Positions 26,640 through 37,100 of a DNA stretch of 64,000 nucleotides are shown here, piece after piece. How positions within the stretch are numbered: position 1 is the stretch's first letter; every line of letters starts with the position of its first letter. The notes under the pieces were generated by a model that made no database searches, was not told where the DNA came from, and worked only from the letters and a program-made list of their open reading frames with translations. The position numbers and the translations under genes were made by a program. Source of the DNA: Spongiactinospora rosea (GTDB taxonomy: Bacteria > Actinomycetota > Actinomycetes > Streptosporangiales > Streptosporangiaceae); the NCBI RefSeq assembly GCF_003315795.1, contig NZ_QMEY01000029.1, positions 1 to 64,000 of the forward strand. Reading direction: 5' to 3'.

Positions 26640-28111
26640 TCGGTACGACGACCGTGGACGCGGTCCAGCACGGGATGTGGATCAATGAACGGCTGGGCGC
26701 GGGCTCGGCCTACCACGTCCCCGTGGTGATCAGGCTGCGCGGCCCGCTCGACCGGGGCGCGCTGATCAGGGCGTGCGCGGCCGTGGTGGAACGGCACCCG
26801 GTGCTGGCCGGGCGCGTCGAGGAGGACGACGGCGTGCCGTACCTGCGGAGCGGCGACGCCGCCGTGGAGGTCGCCCACATCGCCGCCGAGGGCGAGGCGC
26901 TGAGCGAGATCCTGCGCCGGGAGGTGGCGCGGTCGTTCGACCTCGCGGCGGGGCCGCTGGTCCGCTTCACCATGGTCGGCGAGTCGCCGCTGCGGCACCT
27001 GCTGCTCATTGTGGCCCACCACCTCGTCTTCGACGGTAGGTCCAAGGACCTGCTGGTCGCCGAACTGGCCGCGGCCTACGGCGGCGCCCGGCCCCCGGTG
27101 TTCGCGGTGCCCGCGCCCTCCGGCTCGGACGCCGAACCCGGCCCCGGCTTCTGGGACACCCGCTGGCGCGAGCCGGGCCCGGTGGCGCTGCCCGGCGCAC
27201 AGGCCCGCTCCCGGAGCACCGCCCCGGGCCGTACCGTCGCCTTCGAGACCGAGACCGACTTCGCGATCCCCGGGCTGACCAGGTTCGAGGTCCTGACCGC
27301 GGCCCTGCACGCGCTGCTGCGCTCCTACGGCAACCAGGAGGTCGTCACCGCGATCGACCTGAGCACCCGCCGCCCCGGCGACGCGGTGGCGATCGGGTCG
27401 TTCGTCAACGAGCTGCCGCTGTTCAGCCGTCCCGAGACGGGCATGCCGTTCGCGGACTTCGCCGCCGGGCTGCGCGCCGAACTGCGCGCGCTCTACGCCC
27501 ACCGGCACCTCCCGCTCGCCCGCGCGGTGCCCGGCCTGCGCCCGCACGCGGCGCTCGCGCCGGTCTCGATCAGCTACCGCAGGCGCGAGGAGCCCGAGCC
27601 GCTGTTCGCCGGGCTGGACGCCTCGGTCGAATGGCTGGCCTCCAACCAGGCCGTCAGAGGATCGCTCCAATTCCAGTTCCTGGACACCGCGGGCGGCCTG
27701 ACCGGCTCGCTGCGGTACGACCCCGCGGAGGTCCCCGAGGCCGGGACGGTCGCCGGTGACCTGGTGGCGCTGCTGGACCGGGTGGCCGCCACCCCGGACG
27801 CGCCGCTGTTCAAGCTGCTGGACATCCGCACGGCCCACGTGGCCGAAGTCGTTTCCACCGTTCCAGCGGCCGAAGAGCCCGCCGGGGTGGACGACTCGCT
27901 GGTGGGCGAGGTCGCCGCGATCTGGGAGGAGGTCCTGGGCATCTCGCCGATCGGGCCGCACGACGACATCTTCGACCTGGGCGCGCACTCGCTGACCATC
28001 ACCCAGATCATCGCCAGGATGCGCAAGCGGCTGAAGATCGAGGTGCCGCTGGACGCCTTCTTCGAGACGCCGACCATCGCCGGGGTGCTCCAGGCGGTCC
28101 GCAATGACTGA
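26636..28111 (+). CDS. NRPS didomain C-T
   Basis: 491 residues: a condensation domain with HHLVFDG (128-134) followed by a carrier domain with FDLGAHSLTITQI (Ser452). There is no adenylation domain, so the carrier must be loaded in trans, most simply by the AMP-ligase just upstream. The start overlaps the ligase stop and the end overlaps the E1 alpha start by eight bases. It may add an acyl or amine building block early in assembly. The order of the three C-containing proteins in the pathway cannot be read from sequence. Confidence 0.9.
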   Translation: MIGTTTVDAVQHGMWINERLGAGSAYHVPVVIRLRGPLDRGALIRACAAVVERHPVLAGRVEEDDGVPYLRSGDAAVEVAHIAAEGEALSEILRREVARSFDLAAGPLVRFTMVGESPLRHLLLIVAHHLVFDGRSKDLLVAELAAAYGGARPPVFAVPAPSGSDAEPGPGFWDTRWREPGPVALPGAQARSRSTAPGRTVAFETETDFAIPGLTRFEVLTAALHALLRSYGNQEVVTAIDLSTRRPGDAVAIGSFVNELPLFSRPETGMPFADFAAGLRAELRALYAHRHLPLARAVPGLRPHAALAPVSISYRRREEPEPLFAGLDASVEWLASNQAVRGSLQFQFLDTAGGLTGSLRYDPAEVPEAGTVAGDLVALLDRVAATPDAPLFKLLDIRTAHVAEVVSTVPAAEEPAGVDDSLVGEVAAIWEEVLGISPIGPHDDIFDLGAHSLTITQIIARMRKRLKIEVPLDAFFETPTIAGVLQAVRND

Positions 28112-29042
28112 CCTGCTCGACCGGCCGCCCGGCGGCCTGCCGTACCCCGGCGGGGACGGCGACGACCTCGAACTGATGCTGATGATCCGGGCGTTCGAGT
28201 ACAAACTGCTCGACCTGTTCGCCGCCGGGATGCTCAACGGCACCACGCACACCTGCCTCGGGCAGGAGCACGTACCGGTGGCGCTCTCCCCGCTGATGGA
28301 CCCGCGCGACCACGTCTTCAGCAACCACCGGGGCCACGGCCACTACCTGGCCAGGTACCGCGACCCGCACGGCCTGCTCGCCGAGATCATGGGCCGGGAG
28401 GGCGCGGTCTGCGGGGGAGTGGGCGGCAGCCAGCACATCCACCGCGACCGGTACATGTCCACCGGCGTGCAGGGCGAGAGCCTGCCGGTCGCGGCCGGTG
28501 TCGCGCTGCACCTCTCGCGCGCCGAGCCGGGCGCAGCGGCCTGGGCCTACATCGGCGACGGCACGTTCGGCGAGGGCGCGGTCTACGAGGCGCTGAACAT
28601 CGCGGCGCTGTGGCGGCTGCCCGTCGTGGTCGTGGTGGAGAACAACGGCATCGCCCAGTCCACCCCCACGACCGCGCACCTCGCGGGGACGATCGCCGGG
28701 CGGGCCGCCGCCTTCGGCGTCCCGCACCTCGCGATCGGCTCCACCGACCCCGCCGAGATCCGCGACATCGTCGCCGAGCCGCTGGGGCACGTACGGGACG
28801 GGCGCGGGCCGCTGGTGCTGGAGTTCCGCACCCATCGGCTGGGCCCGCACAGCAAGGGCGACGACACGCGCGACGAGCAGACCCTGCGCGAGGCCCGCGC
28901 GGGCGACTGGTACCACCGCTACGCCGCGGCCGACCCCGGCGGGCTGGCCCGGGTGGAGTCCGAGCAGCGCGCGTACGTGGCGGCGGTGGCCGACGAGGTC
29001 GCCGCCCGCCCGCCGTCCACCGGGCGGGCCGCGTGCGGGTAG
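28104..29042 (+). CDS. 2-oxoacid dehydrogenase E1 alpha subunit (TPP-dependent)
   Basis: 312 residues of the pyruvate/acetoin/branched-chain dehydrogenase alpha type. The thiamine diphosphate motif is GDGTFGEGAVYEALN, running on to VENNGIAQSTP, and the phosphorylation-loop region is YMSTGVQGES. With E1 beta it would decarboxylate a 2-oxoacid and transfer the acyl group to lipoyl-E2. It overlaps the genes on both sides, so it is an integral part of the biosynthetic operon and not an unrelated insertion. Which 2-oxoacid it uses is unknown. Confidence 0.92.
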   Translation: MTDLLDRPPGGLPYPGGDGDDLELMLMIRAFEYKLLDLFAAGMLNGTTHTCLGQEHVPVALSPLMDPRDHVFSNHRGHGHYLARYRDPHGLLAEIMGREGAVCGGVGGSQHIHRDRYMSTGVQGESLPVAAGVALHLSRAEPGAAAWAYIGDGTFGEGAVYEALNIAALWRLPVVVVVENNGIAQSTPTTAHLAGTIAGRAAAFGVPHLAIGSTDPAEIRDIVAEPLGHVRDGRGPLVLEFRTHRLGPHSKGDDTRDEQTLREARAGDWYHRYAAADPGGLARVESEQRAYVAAVADEVAARPPSTGRAACG

Positions 29043-30016
29043 CCGACAACCTCAACGCGGCGCTGCACGACCTGCTCGACCGCGACCCCCGGGCCTACCT
29101 GCTCGGAGAGGACATCACCGACCCGTACGGCGGCGCCTTCAAGATCTCCCGCGGCCTGTCCGAGCGCTTCCCCGGCCGGGTGCTGTCCACCCCGATCAGC
29201 GAGGGCGCGCTCACCGGCATGGCCGCCGGGCTCGCCCTGGCCGGGGACACCGCCATCGCCGAGATCATGTTCGGCGACTTCGTCACCCTCGCCTTCGACC
29301 AGCTCGTCAACTTCGCCGCCAAGTCGGTGACGATGTACGGCAGGCGGCTGCCGCTGCGCATGGTCGTGCGCTGCCCCAGCGGCGGCGGGCGCGGATACGG
29401 CCCCACGCACAGCCAGAGCCCGCAGAAACACCTGCTCGGCGTGCCCGGCCTGGCGATCTACGAGGTCTCGCCGTTCCACGACAACCACGCCGTGTTCGCC
29501 GCGATGCTGGACCGCGGCGAACCGTGCGTGCTGTTCGAGGACAAGGTCCTCTACACCCGCCCGATGTTCCCGGCGGCCGAGCCGTTCCGGCTGACCCCGC
29601 CCGAGACCCCGGACGGCGTCGCGCGCGTCGCGCTGCCCGGCGGCGACCCCGACTGCGTGATCATCGCCACCGGCGGCACCGCCTGCAAGGCGCTCGCCGC
29701 GATGCGCGCGCTGCTGCTGGAGGACGAGATCAACGCCGCCCTCCTGGTGCCCTCGCGGCTCTACCCCTTCGAGTTCCCCGCGGAGATCGGCTCGGCGGGC
29801 ACGGTGTTCGTGGTCGAGGAGAGCACGGCGGGCGGCACGTGGGGCGCGGAGGTCGCGCACGTACTGCACGACCGCATGTGGGACCGCCTGGACCGCCCCG
29901 TGCAACTGGTCCACTCCGCGGACTCGATCATTCCCACCGCCGCCCACCTCGAAGAACGCGTGCTGGTCAGCGAGTCGTCGATCCACCGAGCCATCAGAAG
30001 GGCCCTCCGTGGCTGA
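29033..30016 (+). CDS. 2-oxoacid dehydrogenase E1 beta subunit
   Basis: 327 residues, transketolase-like beta subunit: VADNLNAALHDLLDRDP, LLGEDITDPYGGAFKISRGL, TPISEGALTGMAAGLAL, EIMFGDFVTLAFDQLVN and the C-terminal domain VFVVEESTAGGTWGAEV. The GTG start overlaps the alpha-subunit stop by ten bases, matching the first conserved residues. It overlaps the E2 start by eight bases. Alpha2-beta2 assembly is expected. Confidence 0.92.
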   Translation: MRVADNLNAALHDLLDRDPRAYLLGEDITDPYGGAFKISRGLSERFPGRVLSTPISEGALTGMAAGLALAGDTAIAEIMFGDFVTLAFDQLVNFAAKSVTMYGRRLPLRMVVRCPSGGGRGYGPTHSQSPQKHLLGVPGLAIYEVSPFHDNHAVFAAMLDRGEPCVLFEDKVLYTRPMFPAAEPFRLTPPETPDGVARVALPGGDPDCVIIATGGTACKALAAMRALLLEDEINAALLVPSRLYPFEFPAEIGSAGTVFVVEESTAGGTWGAEVAHVLHDRMWDRLDRPVQLVHSADSIIPTAAHLEERVLVSESSIHRAIRRALRG

Positions 30017-31103
30017 CATCCGCGTCCCCAAGCTGAACAACAACGACGCCGAGTACCTGTTGGTGGAATGGCTCGTCGAGGACGGCGCGCCGATCCGCGC
30101 GGGCGACCCCATGGTGATCGTCGAGACCTCCAAGGCGGCCGAGGAGCTGACCGCCGAGGAGTCCGGCCACCTGCACCACGGCGTGCCCGCGGGCACCTGG
30201 TGCCGGCCCGCCCAGTCCATCGCCCGGATCACCGCCTCTGCCGCCGCTCCGGCGCGGCGCGAACCCGCCGCGGTACCCGCGCCCGCCGTACCCGAGGCGG
30301 ACGGCCCGCTCATCACCGAACCGGCCCGGGCCCTGATGAACGAGCTGGGCATCACCGAGGACGCGGTCCGCGCGCTCGGCGTCGCCGTCGTCCGGCGTAC
30401 CGACGTCGAACGGCTCGCCGCTCCCGCCGCCCGGCCCGCCGACGTCCCCGGCCCCGCGGGCGGCACCCGCCGCACGCTGTCCCGCGTGCAGCGGGCGGTC
30501 GGCCGCGCCGTCGAGACCTCGCACCAGACCATCCCCGCCGCCTACACCGCCGTGCGGATGGACCTCGGCCCGCTGCTGGCCCGCGCCACCCGCCTGACCA
30601 GGGAGACCCGCCGCCCCGTGGGCCTCGCCGAACTGTTCGTCATGGCGGTCGCCGAGACCCACGCCGACCACCCGATGTTCTTCGCCACCCTCACCCCGGA
30701 CGGCACCGCCGCCGACATCCCCGACGCGCCGCACATCGGCGTCACCGTGGACGCGGGGGAGGGCCTGTTCGTCCCGGTGGTCCACGACGCCGCCCGGATG
30801 GGCGTCAAGGAACTGGCCACGCTGCTGATGAAGTACCGGGTGGCCGCCGCGGGCGGCGAGTTCACCGAACGGGAGCTGAGCGGCGCGGGCATGGTGATCA
30901 CCCTGCACACCGAGCCCGACGTCGTGCTCGCCATCCCCTACGTGCTGCCCGGCACGGCCTGCGCGCTCGCGGTCACCCCGCCCTCGGACGGCACCCGCGC
31001 CACCATCGGCATCGCTTACGACCACCGGCTGGTCAACGGCCGGGACGCCGCGCTGTACATGGGCCGCCTCAAGCAGATCATCGAGACTCCGGAGACCGCG
31101 TGA
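30009..31103 (+). CDS. 2-oxoacid dehydrogenase E2 acyltransferase
   Basis: 364 residues: one lipoyl domain with Lys42 in VETSKAAEE, a Pro/Ala linker, a peripheral-subunit-binding-like segment (about 98-134), then a catalytic domain ending YDHRLVNGRDAALYMGRL. The catalytic His is present, but the usual DHRxxDG reads DHRLVNG, with Asn for the conserved Asp. It would pass the acyl group from lipoate to CoA or, in this setting, perhaps straight to a carrier-protein thiol. No E3 gene is in the cluster; an lpdA gene lies 26 kb away. The stop overlaps the NRPS start. Confidence 0.9.
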   Translation: MADIRVPKLNNNDAEYLLVEWLVEDGAPIRAGDPMVIVETSKAAEELTAEESGHLHHGVPAGTWCRPAQSIARITASAAAPARREPAAVPAPAVPEADGPLITEPARALMNELGITEDAVRALGVAVVRRTDVERLAAPAARPADVPGPAGGTRRTLSRVQRAVGRAVETSHQTIPAAYTAVRMDLGPLLARATRLTRETRRPVGLAELFVMAVAETHADHPMFFATLTPDGTAADIPDAPHIGVTVDAGEGLFVPVVHDAARMGVKELATLLMKYRVAAAGGEFTERELSGAGMVITLHTEPDVVLAIPYVLPGTACALAVTPPSDGTRATIGIAYDHRLVNGRDAALYMGRLKQIIETPETA

Positions 31104-34100
31104 CCACCCTCTCGCCGGACAAGAAGGCCCTGCTCGCGCAGCGGCTGCGGCGGCGTACCCGGGCGCGGGTCATCACCCCCCGCGACCCCGCCGCGCAGCC
31201 GCCGCTGACGCCCGCCCAGGAGCGGCTGTGGTTCCTGGAGCAGTACCGGCCGGGCACCACCGCGTACACGATCCCGCTGGTCGTGCGCGTACAGGGGGAC
31301 CTGACCGGGCCTCGTTTGGAGGCCGCGCTGGCCGGGGTCGCCGCCCGCCACGAGGCGCTGCGGATGAGCTTTCCCACCGACGGCGACGGGCGGCCCTCCA
31401 TCGTCATCGACCCCGAGCCCCGGGTCGAACTGACCGTTTCCGCGGCCCCGGGCGAGGACGCGGCCCGCGCGGCGGGCACGGCGCTGCTCGCGCGCACCTT
31501 CGACCTTGCGAACGGGCCGCTGTGGCGGGCGGCGCTGGTGACGATCTCGCCCGGTGACCACCTGCTGGTGCTGGCCGTCCACCATCTGGTGGCGGACGGC
31601 TGGTCGGCGGACGTGATCCTGCGCGAGGTGCTGACCCTGTGCGGCGCGGACGCCGAACTGGAGCCGCCGGGGGCGCAGTACGGCGACTACGCGCTGTGGG
31701 AGCGCGGCAGGGACCACGACGGCGAGATCGCCTACTGGCGGGAACGCCTGTCCGGGCTGCCCGCCCTGGACCTGCCCACCGACCTGCCACGGCCCGCCGA
31801 ACAGAGCAGCGCCGGGGCCGGGCACGAGTTCCAGATCGACGCGGGGACGGCCGAGCGGATCGCCGCCCTCGCCGCCGGATGCGGGGCCACGCCGTATATG
31901 GTGCTGCTGGCCGCGCTGCAGGTGCTGCTGGCCAGGCACAGCGGGCAGGCCGACTTCGCGGTCGGCTCGCCGGTCGCCGGGCGCGACGTGCCCGAACTCG
32001 ACGGCGCGGTCGGCATGTTCGTCAACACGCTGGTGCTGCGCGCCGACCTGACGGGCGACCCGTCGTTCCGCGACCTGCTGGCGCGCACCCGCGAGACCGC
32101 GCTGGACGCATATGCCCACCAGGCGCTGCCGTTCGACCGGCTGGTCAGCGAGCTGAACGTGGCCCGGGACGTGAGCCGCACGCCGCTGTTCCAGGTGATG
32201 TTCGCGCTGCAGAACTACGGGGCCGCCGCCGCGAGCCCGGTCCCCGGATACTCCGTGACCGGGCTGACGCTGCCGGCCGTCGCCTCCCGCTTCGACCTGT
32301 CCTTCTACCTGCACGAGACGCCGGACGGCCTGAGCGGCTACGTCATCTACAACAGCGACCTGTTCCTGCCCGGCACGATCGAGCGGATGACCGCGCGCTA
32401 TGCCAGGCTGCTGGACTCCATCGCCGACGCGCCCGAGACCCCGGTCTCCCGGCTGGACCTGATCACCGACGCGGAACGCGCGGCGCTCGGCCGCTTCAGC
32501 CATCCCGCCGAACCGCTCCCCGAGGTCGCCGGGTCGCTGCAGGAGCTGATCGCCGCGCAGGCCGCCACCACCCCCGGCGCGACCGCGATCGTCTGCGGCG
32601 GGGAGAGCCTGACCTACGCCGAACTCGACCTGCGGGCCGGGCGGCTCGCCGCCCACCTGCGCGCGGCGGGCGTCGGCCCCGACGTGCGGGTGGGGGTCTG
32701 CCTGGACCAGTCCGCGGACCTCGCCGTCGCGGTGCTGGGCGTGCTGCGGGCGGGCGGCGCGTACATCCCGATCGACCCCGCCTACCCGCGCGACCGGGTC
32801 GCGTACATGCTCCAGGACGGCGACGCACGGGCCGTGATCACCGTCCCCGAGCACACGGACCTCCTCACCGGCCAGGTGATCCTGCTCGGCGACGTTCCCG
32901 CCGACCTCGATCCGCTGCCCGTGCAGAACGCGTCGCCGGAGGACCTGGCGTACGTGATCTACACCTCCGGGACCACCGGGCGGCCCAAGGGCGTCGGCAT
33001 CCAGCACCGGCAGGTGGTCAACTACCTGGCGGGCGTACGGCTGCGGCTCGGCGTGCCCGAGGGCGCGGACTTCACGCTGGCGCAGTCGCTGTCGTTCGAC
33101 TTCGGCGTGACGATCTTCTATCTGGCGTTGCTCACCGGGGGCCGGCTGCACCTGGTCTCGCCCCGCACCCCCGCCGTGGAACTGGCCGAACGCTTCAGCC
33201 GCACCGACTACCTGAAGATCACCCCGTCCCACCTGGCGTCCCTGCAAGCCGAGGCTCCCGAGGCGGACCTGCTGCCGCGGCGCACGCTGATCCTCGGCGG
33301 CGAGGCGTCGCGCGCCGACTGGGCGGCCGGGCTCGCCTGCGAGGTCGTCAACCACTACGGGCCCACCGAGGCCACCGTCGGCATCACCACCTACGCCGTG
33401 CCTCCCGTGGCCGGCGGGGGCGGCATGCTGCCCATCGGCCGCCCGCTGCCCGGGGCCCGGGTGTACGTACTGGACGAGAACTTCGCGCCCGCGCCCATCG
33501 GCGTGCCCGGCGAGGTGTACCTGGGCGGCGACCGGCTGGCCCGTGGCTACCTCGGCCGCCCGGCACTGACCGCCGAACGCTTCCTGCCCGACCCGTTCGG
33601 CGAGCCCGGCGCGCGGATGTACCGCACCGGGGACATCGGCCGCTGGTCGCCCGAGGGCGATCTGCACTTCCTCGGCCGCCGCGACCTCCAGGTCAAGGTG
33701 CGCGGGTACCGCGTCGAACTCGCCGAGATCGAGGCCGTGCTGGAAGACCTTCCGGGGATCGATCAGGCGGTCGTGGAGGCCCGCGCGGACCGGCTGGTCG
33801 CGTACCTGGTCGGGACCGAGACGAACGTCGGCGAACTCCGCTCCGACCTCGCCGGGAAACTGCCCGACTACATGGTCCCCGCCCGCTACGTCTGGCTGGA
33901 CGAACTCCCGCTGAAGTCGCACGGCAAGGTGGACCGCGCCGCGCTGCCCGACCCCGGCGACGAGCGCCCCGACCAGGAGACCGGCTTCGTCGAGCCGGAC
34001 ACGCCGCTGGAGGAGGCGGTCGCCGGGATCTGGGCGGGGGTGCTGGGACTGGCGAGGGTCGGCGTCCTGGACGACTTCTTCGACCTCGGCGGGCACTCGC

Positions 34101-37100
34101 TCCTCGCCGCCCAGCTCGTGGCCAAGCTCCGGCACGCCGTACCTCCCGGCGGGCGGCAGCCCACCATCCTGGACGTCTTCAAGCACCCGACGGTGCGGCG
34201 GCTGGCCAAGGTCATGGAGCCGGGCGCGGCGGGCACGTCCGAACGGCTGCTGCACCGGCTCACCCCGGCGGGACGGCGGGTCGCGGCGACGGCGGTGTGC
34301 GTGCCGTACGGCGGCGGCAGCGCGGTCATCTACCAGCCGCTCGCCGACGCCCTGCCGGCCGACTGGGACCTGTACTCGGTCGCGGTCCCCGGCAACGAAC
34401 TGGGCGAAACCGCCCGGCCCTCGGCCGAGGTCGCCGAACAGTGCGCCACAGAGATCCTTGAGTCGGTGCGCGGGCCGATCGTGCTGTACGGGCACTGCGG
34501 CCTCGGCGTCACCCTCACCGTGGAGGTCACCCGCAGGCTGGAGGCGGCCGGACGCGAGGTCGAGGCGGTCTACCTGGGCGGGATCTTCCCGTTCTCCCGC
34601 CCGTCCGGCCCGCTGGCCCGGCTCGCCACCCGCATGGAACGGCTGCGCAGCGACCGCTTCTGGGCCAACGCCCTGCGCGCCTCCGGCCTGGACGTGGACG
34701 AACTCGCCCCCGACCAGCTCAAGCTGATCATCGAAAACCGCCGCCAGAGCACCCGCGAGGCCGAGGAGTACTTCGCCCGCCTCTTCCACGAGGGAATGCC
34801 ACCCCTGCGCGCCCCGGTCATCTCGGTGGCGGGCGAACGGGACCCGGCGATGGAGTTCTACCAGGAGCGCTACCCCGAGTGGCACCTGATCGCCTCCACC
34901 GTGGGCCTGGTGGTCCTGGACGAGGCCAACCACTTCTTCCTCAAATACCGCGCCACCGAACTGGCCGCCATCCTCACCACCGTCCACCCCTCCCTCCCCA
35001 CCGCCACCCTCATCACCACCCCCACCTGGTGGCTCCACGGCATCTCCACCACCACCCCCCCGGCCCCCACCGATCTCCTGACCGCCCCCGCCACCGCGAC
35101 CACCCCGGAGTCCACCGACTCCCCCTTCGCCCCTGCCCCCGCGACAACCACCACCCCCGCGCCGGTCACCGATCTCAACCCCGACCCCGGGGCCACGTCG
35201 GTCACCGAGCTCGCCGCGGCCAGCCCCGAGGTCCCGGTCACCGCCCCCGTGGCCACTGCCGCGTCCTCTGCCTCCGCCCCGGTCCCGGACCTCAGCTCCA
35301 GCCCCACCGTGACTACCGGCCCGGCGGCCGCCACCGACCCCGTGGCCACCGCTGCGTCCGCCGCCCCCGCGCCGGTCACCGATCTCAACACCGGCCCCAC
35401 CGGCCCTGCGGCCACCGACGCGGGGGCCACGTCGGTGACCGAGCTCGCCGCGACCAGCCCCGAGGCCCCCGCCATCGACCCCGTGGCCACTGCCGCGTCC
35501 TCTGCCTCCGCCCCGGTCCCGGACCTCAGCACCGGCCCCACCGTGACTTCCGACCCGGCCGCCGCCATTGACCCCGGGACCACGTCGGTCACCGACTCCG
35601 CCTGTGCCGCCGACCCTGCGGCAACCGCCGCCTCGGCCGCCCTCGCGTCGGGCGGTCACCCGAGGATCGGCGTGGCAGGGCCCGCTGCCACCGGGCCGGG
35701 GGCCGATGGCCGTACCGACCTTTCCGCCATCGTTCCGGCGCCTCGTACCGAGCTGGACACCGGGCGGATCCCCCGTACGAAAGCCGCGTCCAGGGCCGAC
35801 CAGCAGGACACAGGCAGCATCGGCCGACCGGGCGTACCAACGGGTCCGCCACAGGCGCGGACCGTGGCGGGGCCGCCGCCCAACGCCGGGGCGTCCCCCA
35901 GCATGGGCCGGTTCATGCTGGTGGCGGTCGGCCAGCTCGCCTCCATCCTGGGTGCCGCGCTGACCGAGTTCGCCGTACCGATCTGGATCTACCTGACCAC
36001 CGGCTCCCTCGTCAGCTACGCCCTGTTCTCGGTGATCGCCCTGGTCCCCGGCCTGCTCGCGGCCCCCCTCGCGGGCGCGGTCGCCGACCGCTTCGACCGC
36101 CGCCGGGTCATGCTGGCCGCGAACGTCGCCGCAGGCGGCGTACAACTCTGCCTCGGCAGCCTCCTGTGGACCGGCAACCTGCAGATCTGGCACATCTATC
36201 CACTGCTCGCCATCCTCTCCGTGGCCCTGGCCTTCCAGCGGCTCGCCTACCAGTCCGCCATCCCGCAACTGGTCCCCAAGCGCTACCTCGGGCACGCCAA
36301 CGGCATCGTGCAGACCGCCACCGGAACGGCCCAGCTCATCGTGCCGCTGGTCGCGGTCGCCCTGATGGCCGTGATCGGCCTGGAGGGCATCCTCATCCTC
36401 GATGTCACCGGCTACACCCTCGCCATCGCCGTCCTGCTGGCCACGAAGTTCCCCGCCACCATGGCCGCGCGCCGCAGAGAGACGGTCATGGCCGAGATGA
36501 TCGGCGGCTTCCGCTACTCCTGGGGCCATCGCGGGTTCCGCGGCATGCTGGCGTTCTTCGCGGTGTTCAACGTGCTCGTCTCGCCGCTGTTCCTGCTGAT
36601 CTCGCCGCTCGTGCTCGCGTTCGCCACCCTCCAGGACGTCGGCAAGGTGTCCTTCGCGGGCGGCCTCGGCGCCCTGCTCGGCGGCCTCACGGTGGCCATC
36701 TGGGGCGGGCCGCGCCGCATGCGGATGCGCGGCATGCTGCTGTCCGGACTCGCCCTGGCCGCGTTCTGCCTAGCCACTGGCTTCGTGGACAGCCTGGTGG
36801 TGATCGGCGTCGGCGCGTTCGGCATGTCGTACTGGCTCGCCGTCCTCAACGGCGTCTACGCCACTCTCATCCAGGTCAAGGTGCCGCAGCGCTTCCACGG
36901 CCGGGTGTTCGCGATCAACCAGATGATCGCCTGGTCCACCCTGCCGATCGGCTTCGGCCTGGTCGCGCCCTACGGCACGGCGCTGTTCGAGCCGCTGCTC
37001 GCCCCCGGCGGACCCTTGGCCGGAACCGTGGGCGCGGTGATCGGCACCGGCGCGGGGCGCGGCATCGGCCTGATGTACCTACTGTTCGGCCTGGCGATCG

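Noticed and set aside
30068..31099. Upstream extension of the large NRPS frame
   Set aside because: This part overlaps the E2 gene out of frame and reads as Arg/Gly/Pro noise; the GTG at 31100 overlapping the E2 stop is the natural start.
31016..36529. 1837-codon open frame opposite the NRPS-MFS gene
   Set aside because: Composition is repetitive Gly/Arg/Asp/Val and the sense strand has a complete set of NRPS motifs; antisense shadow.
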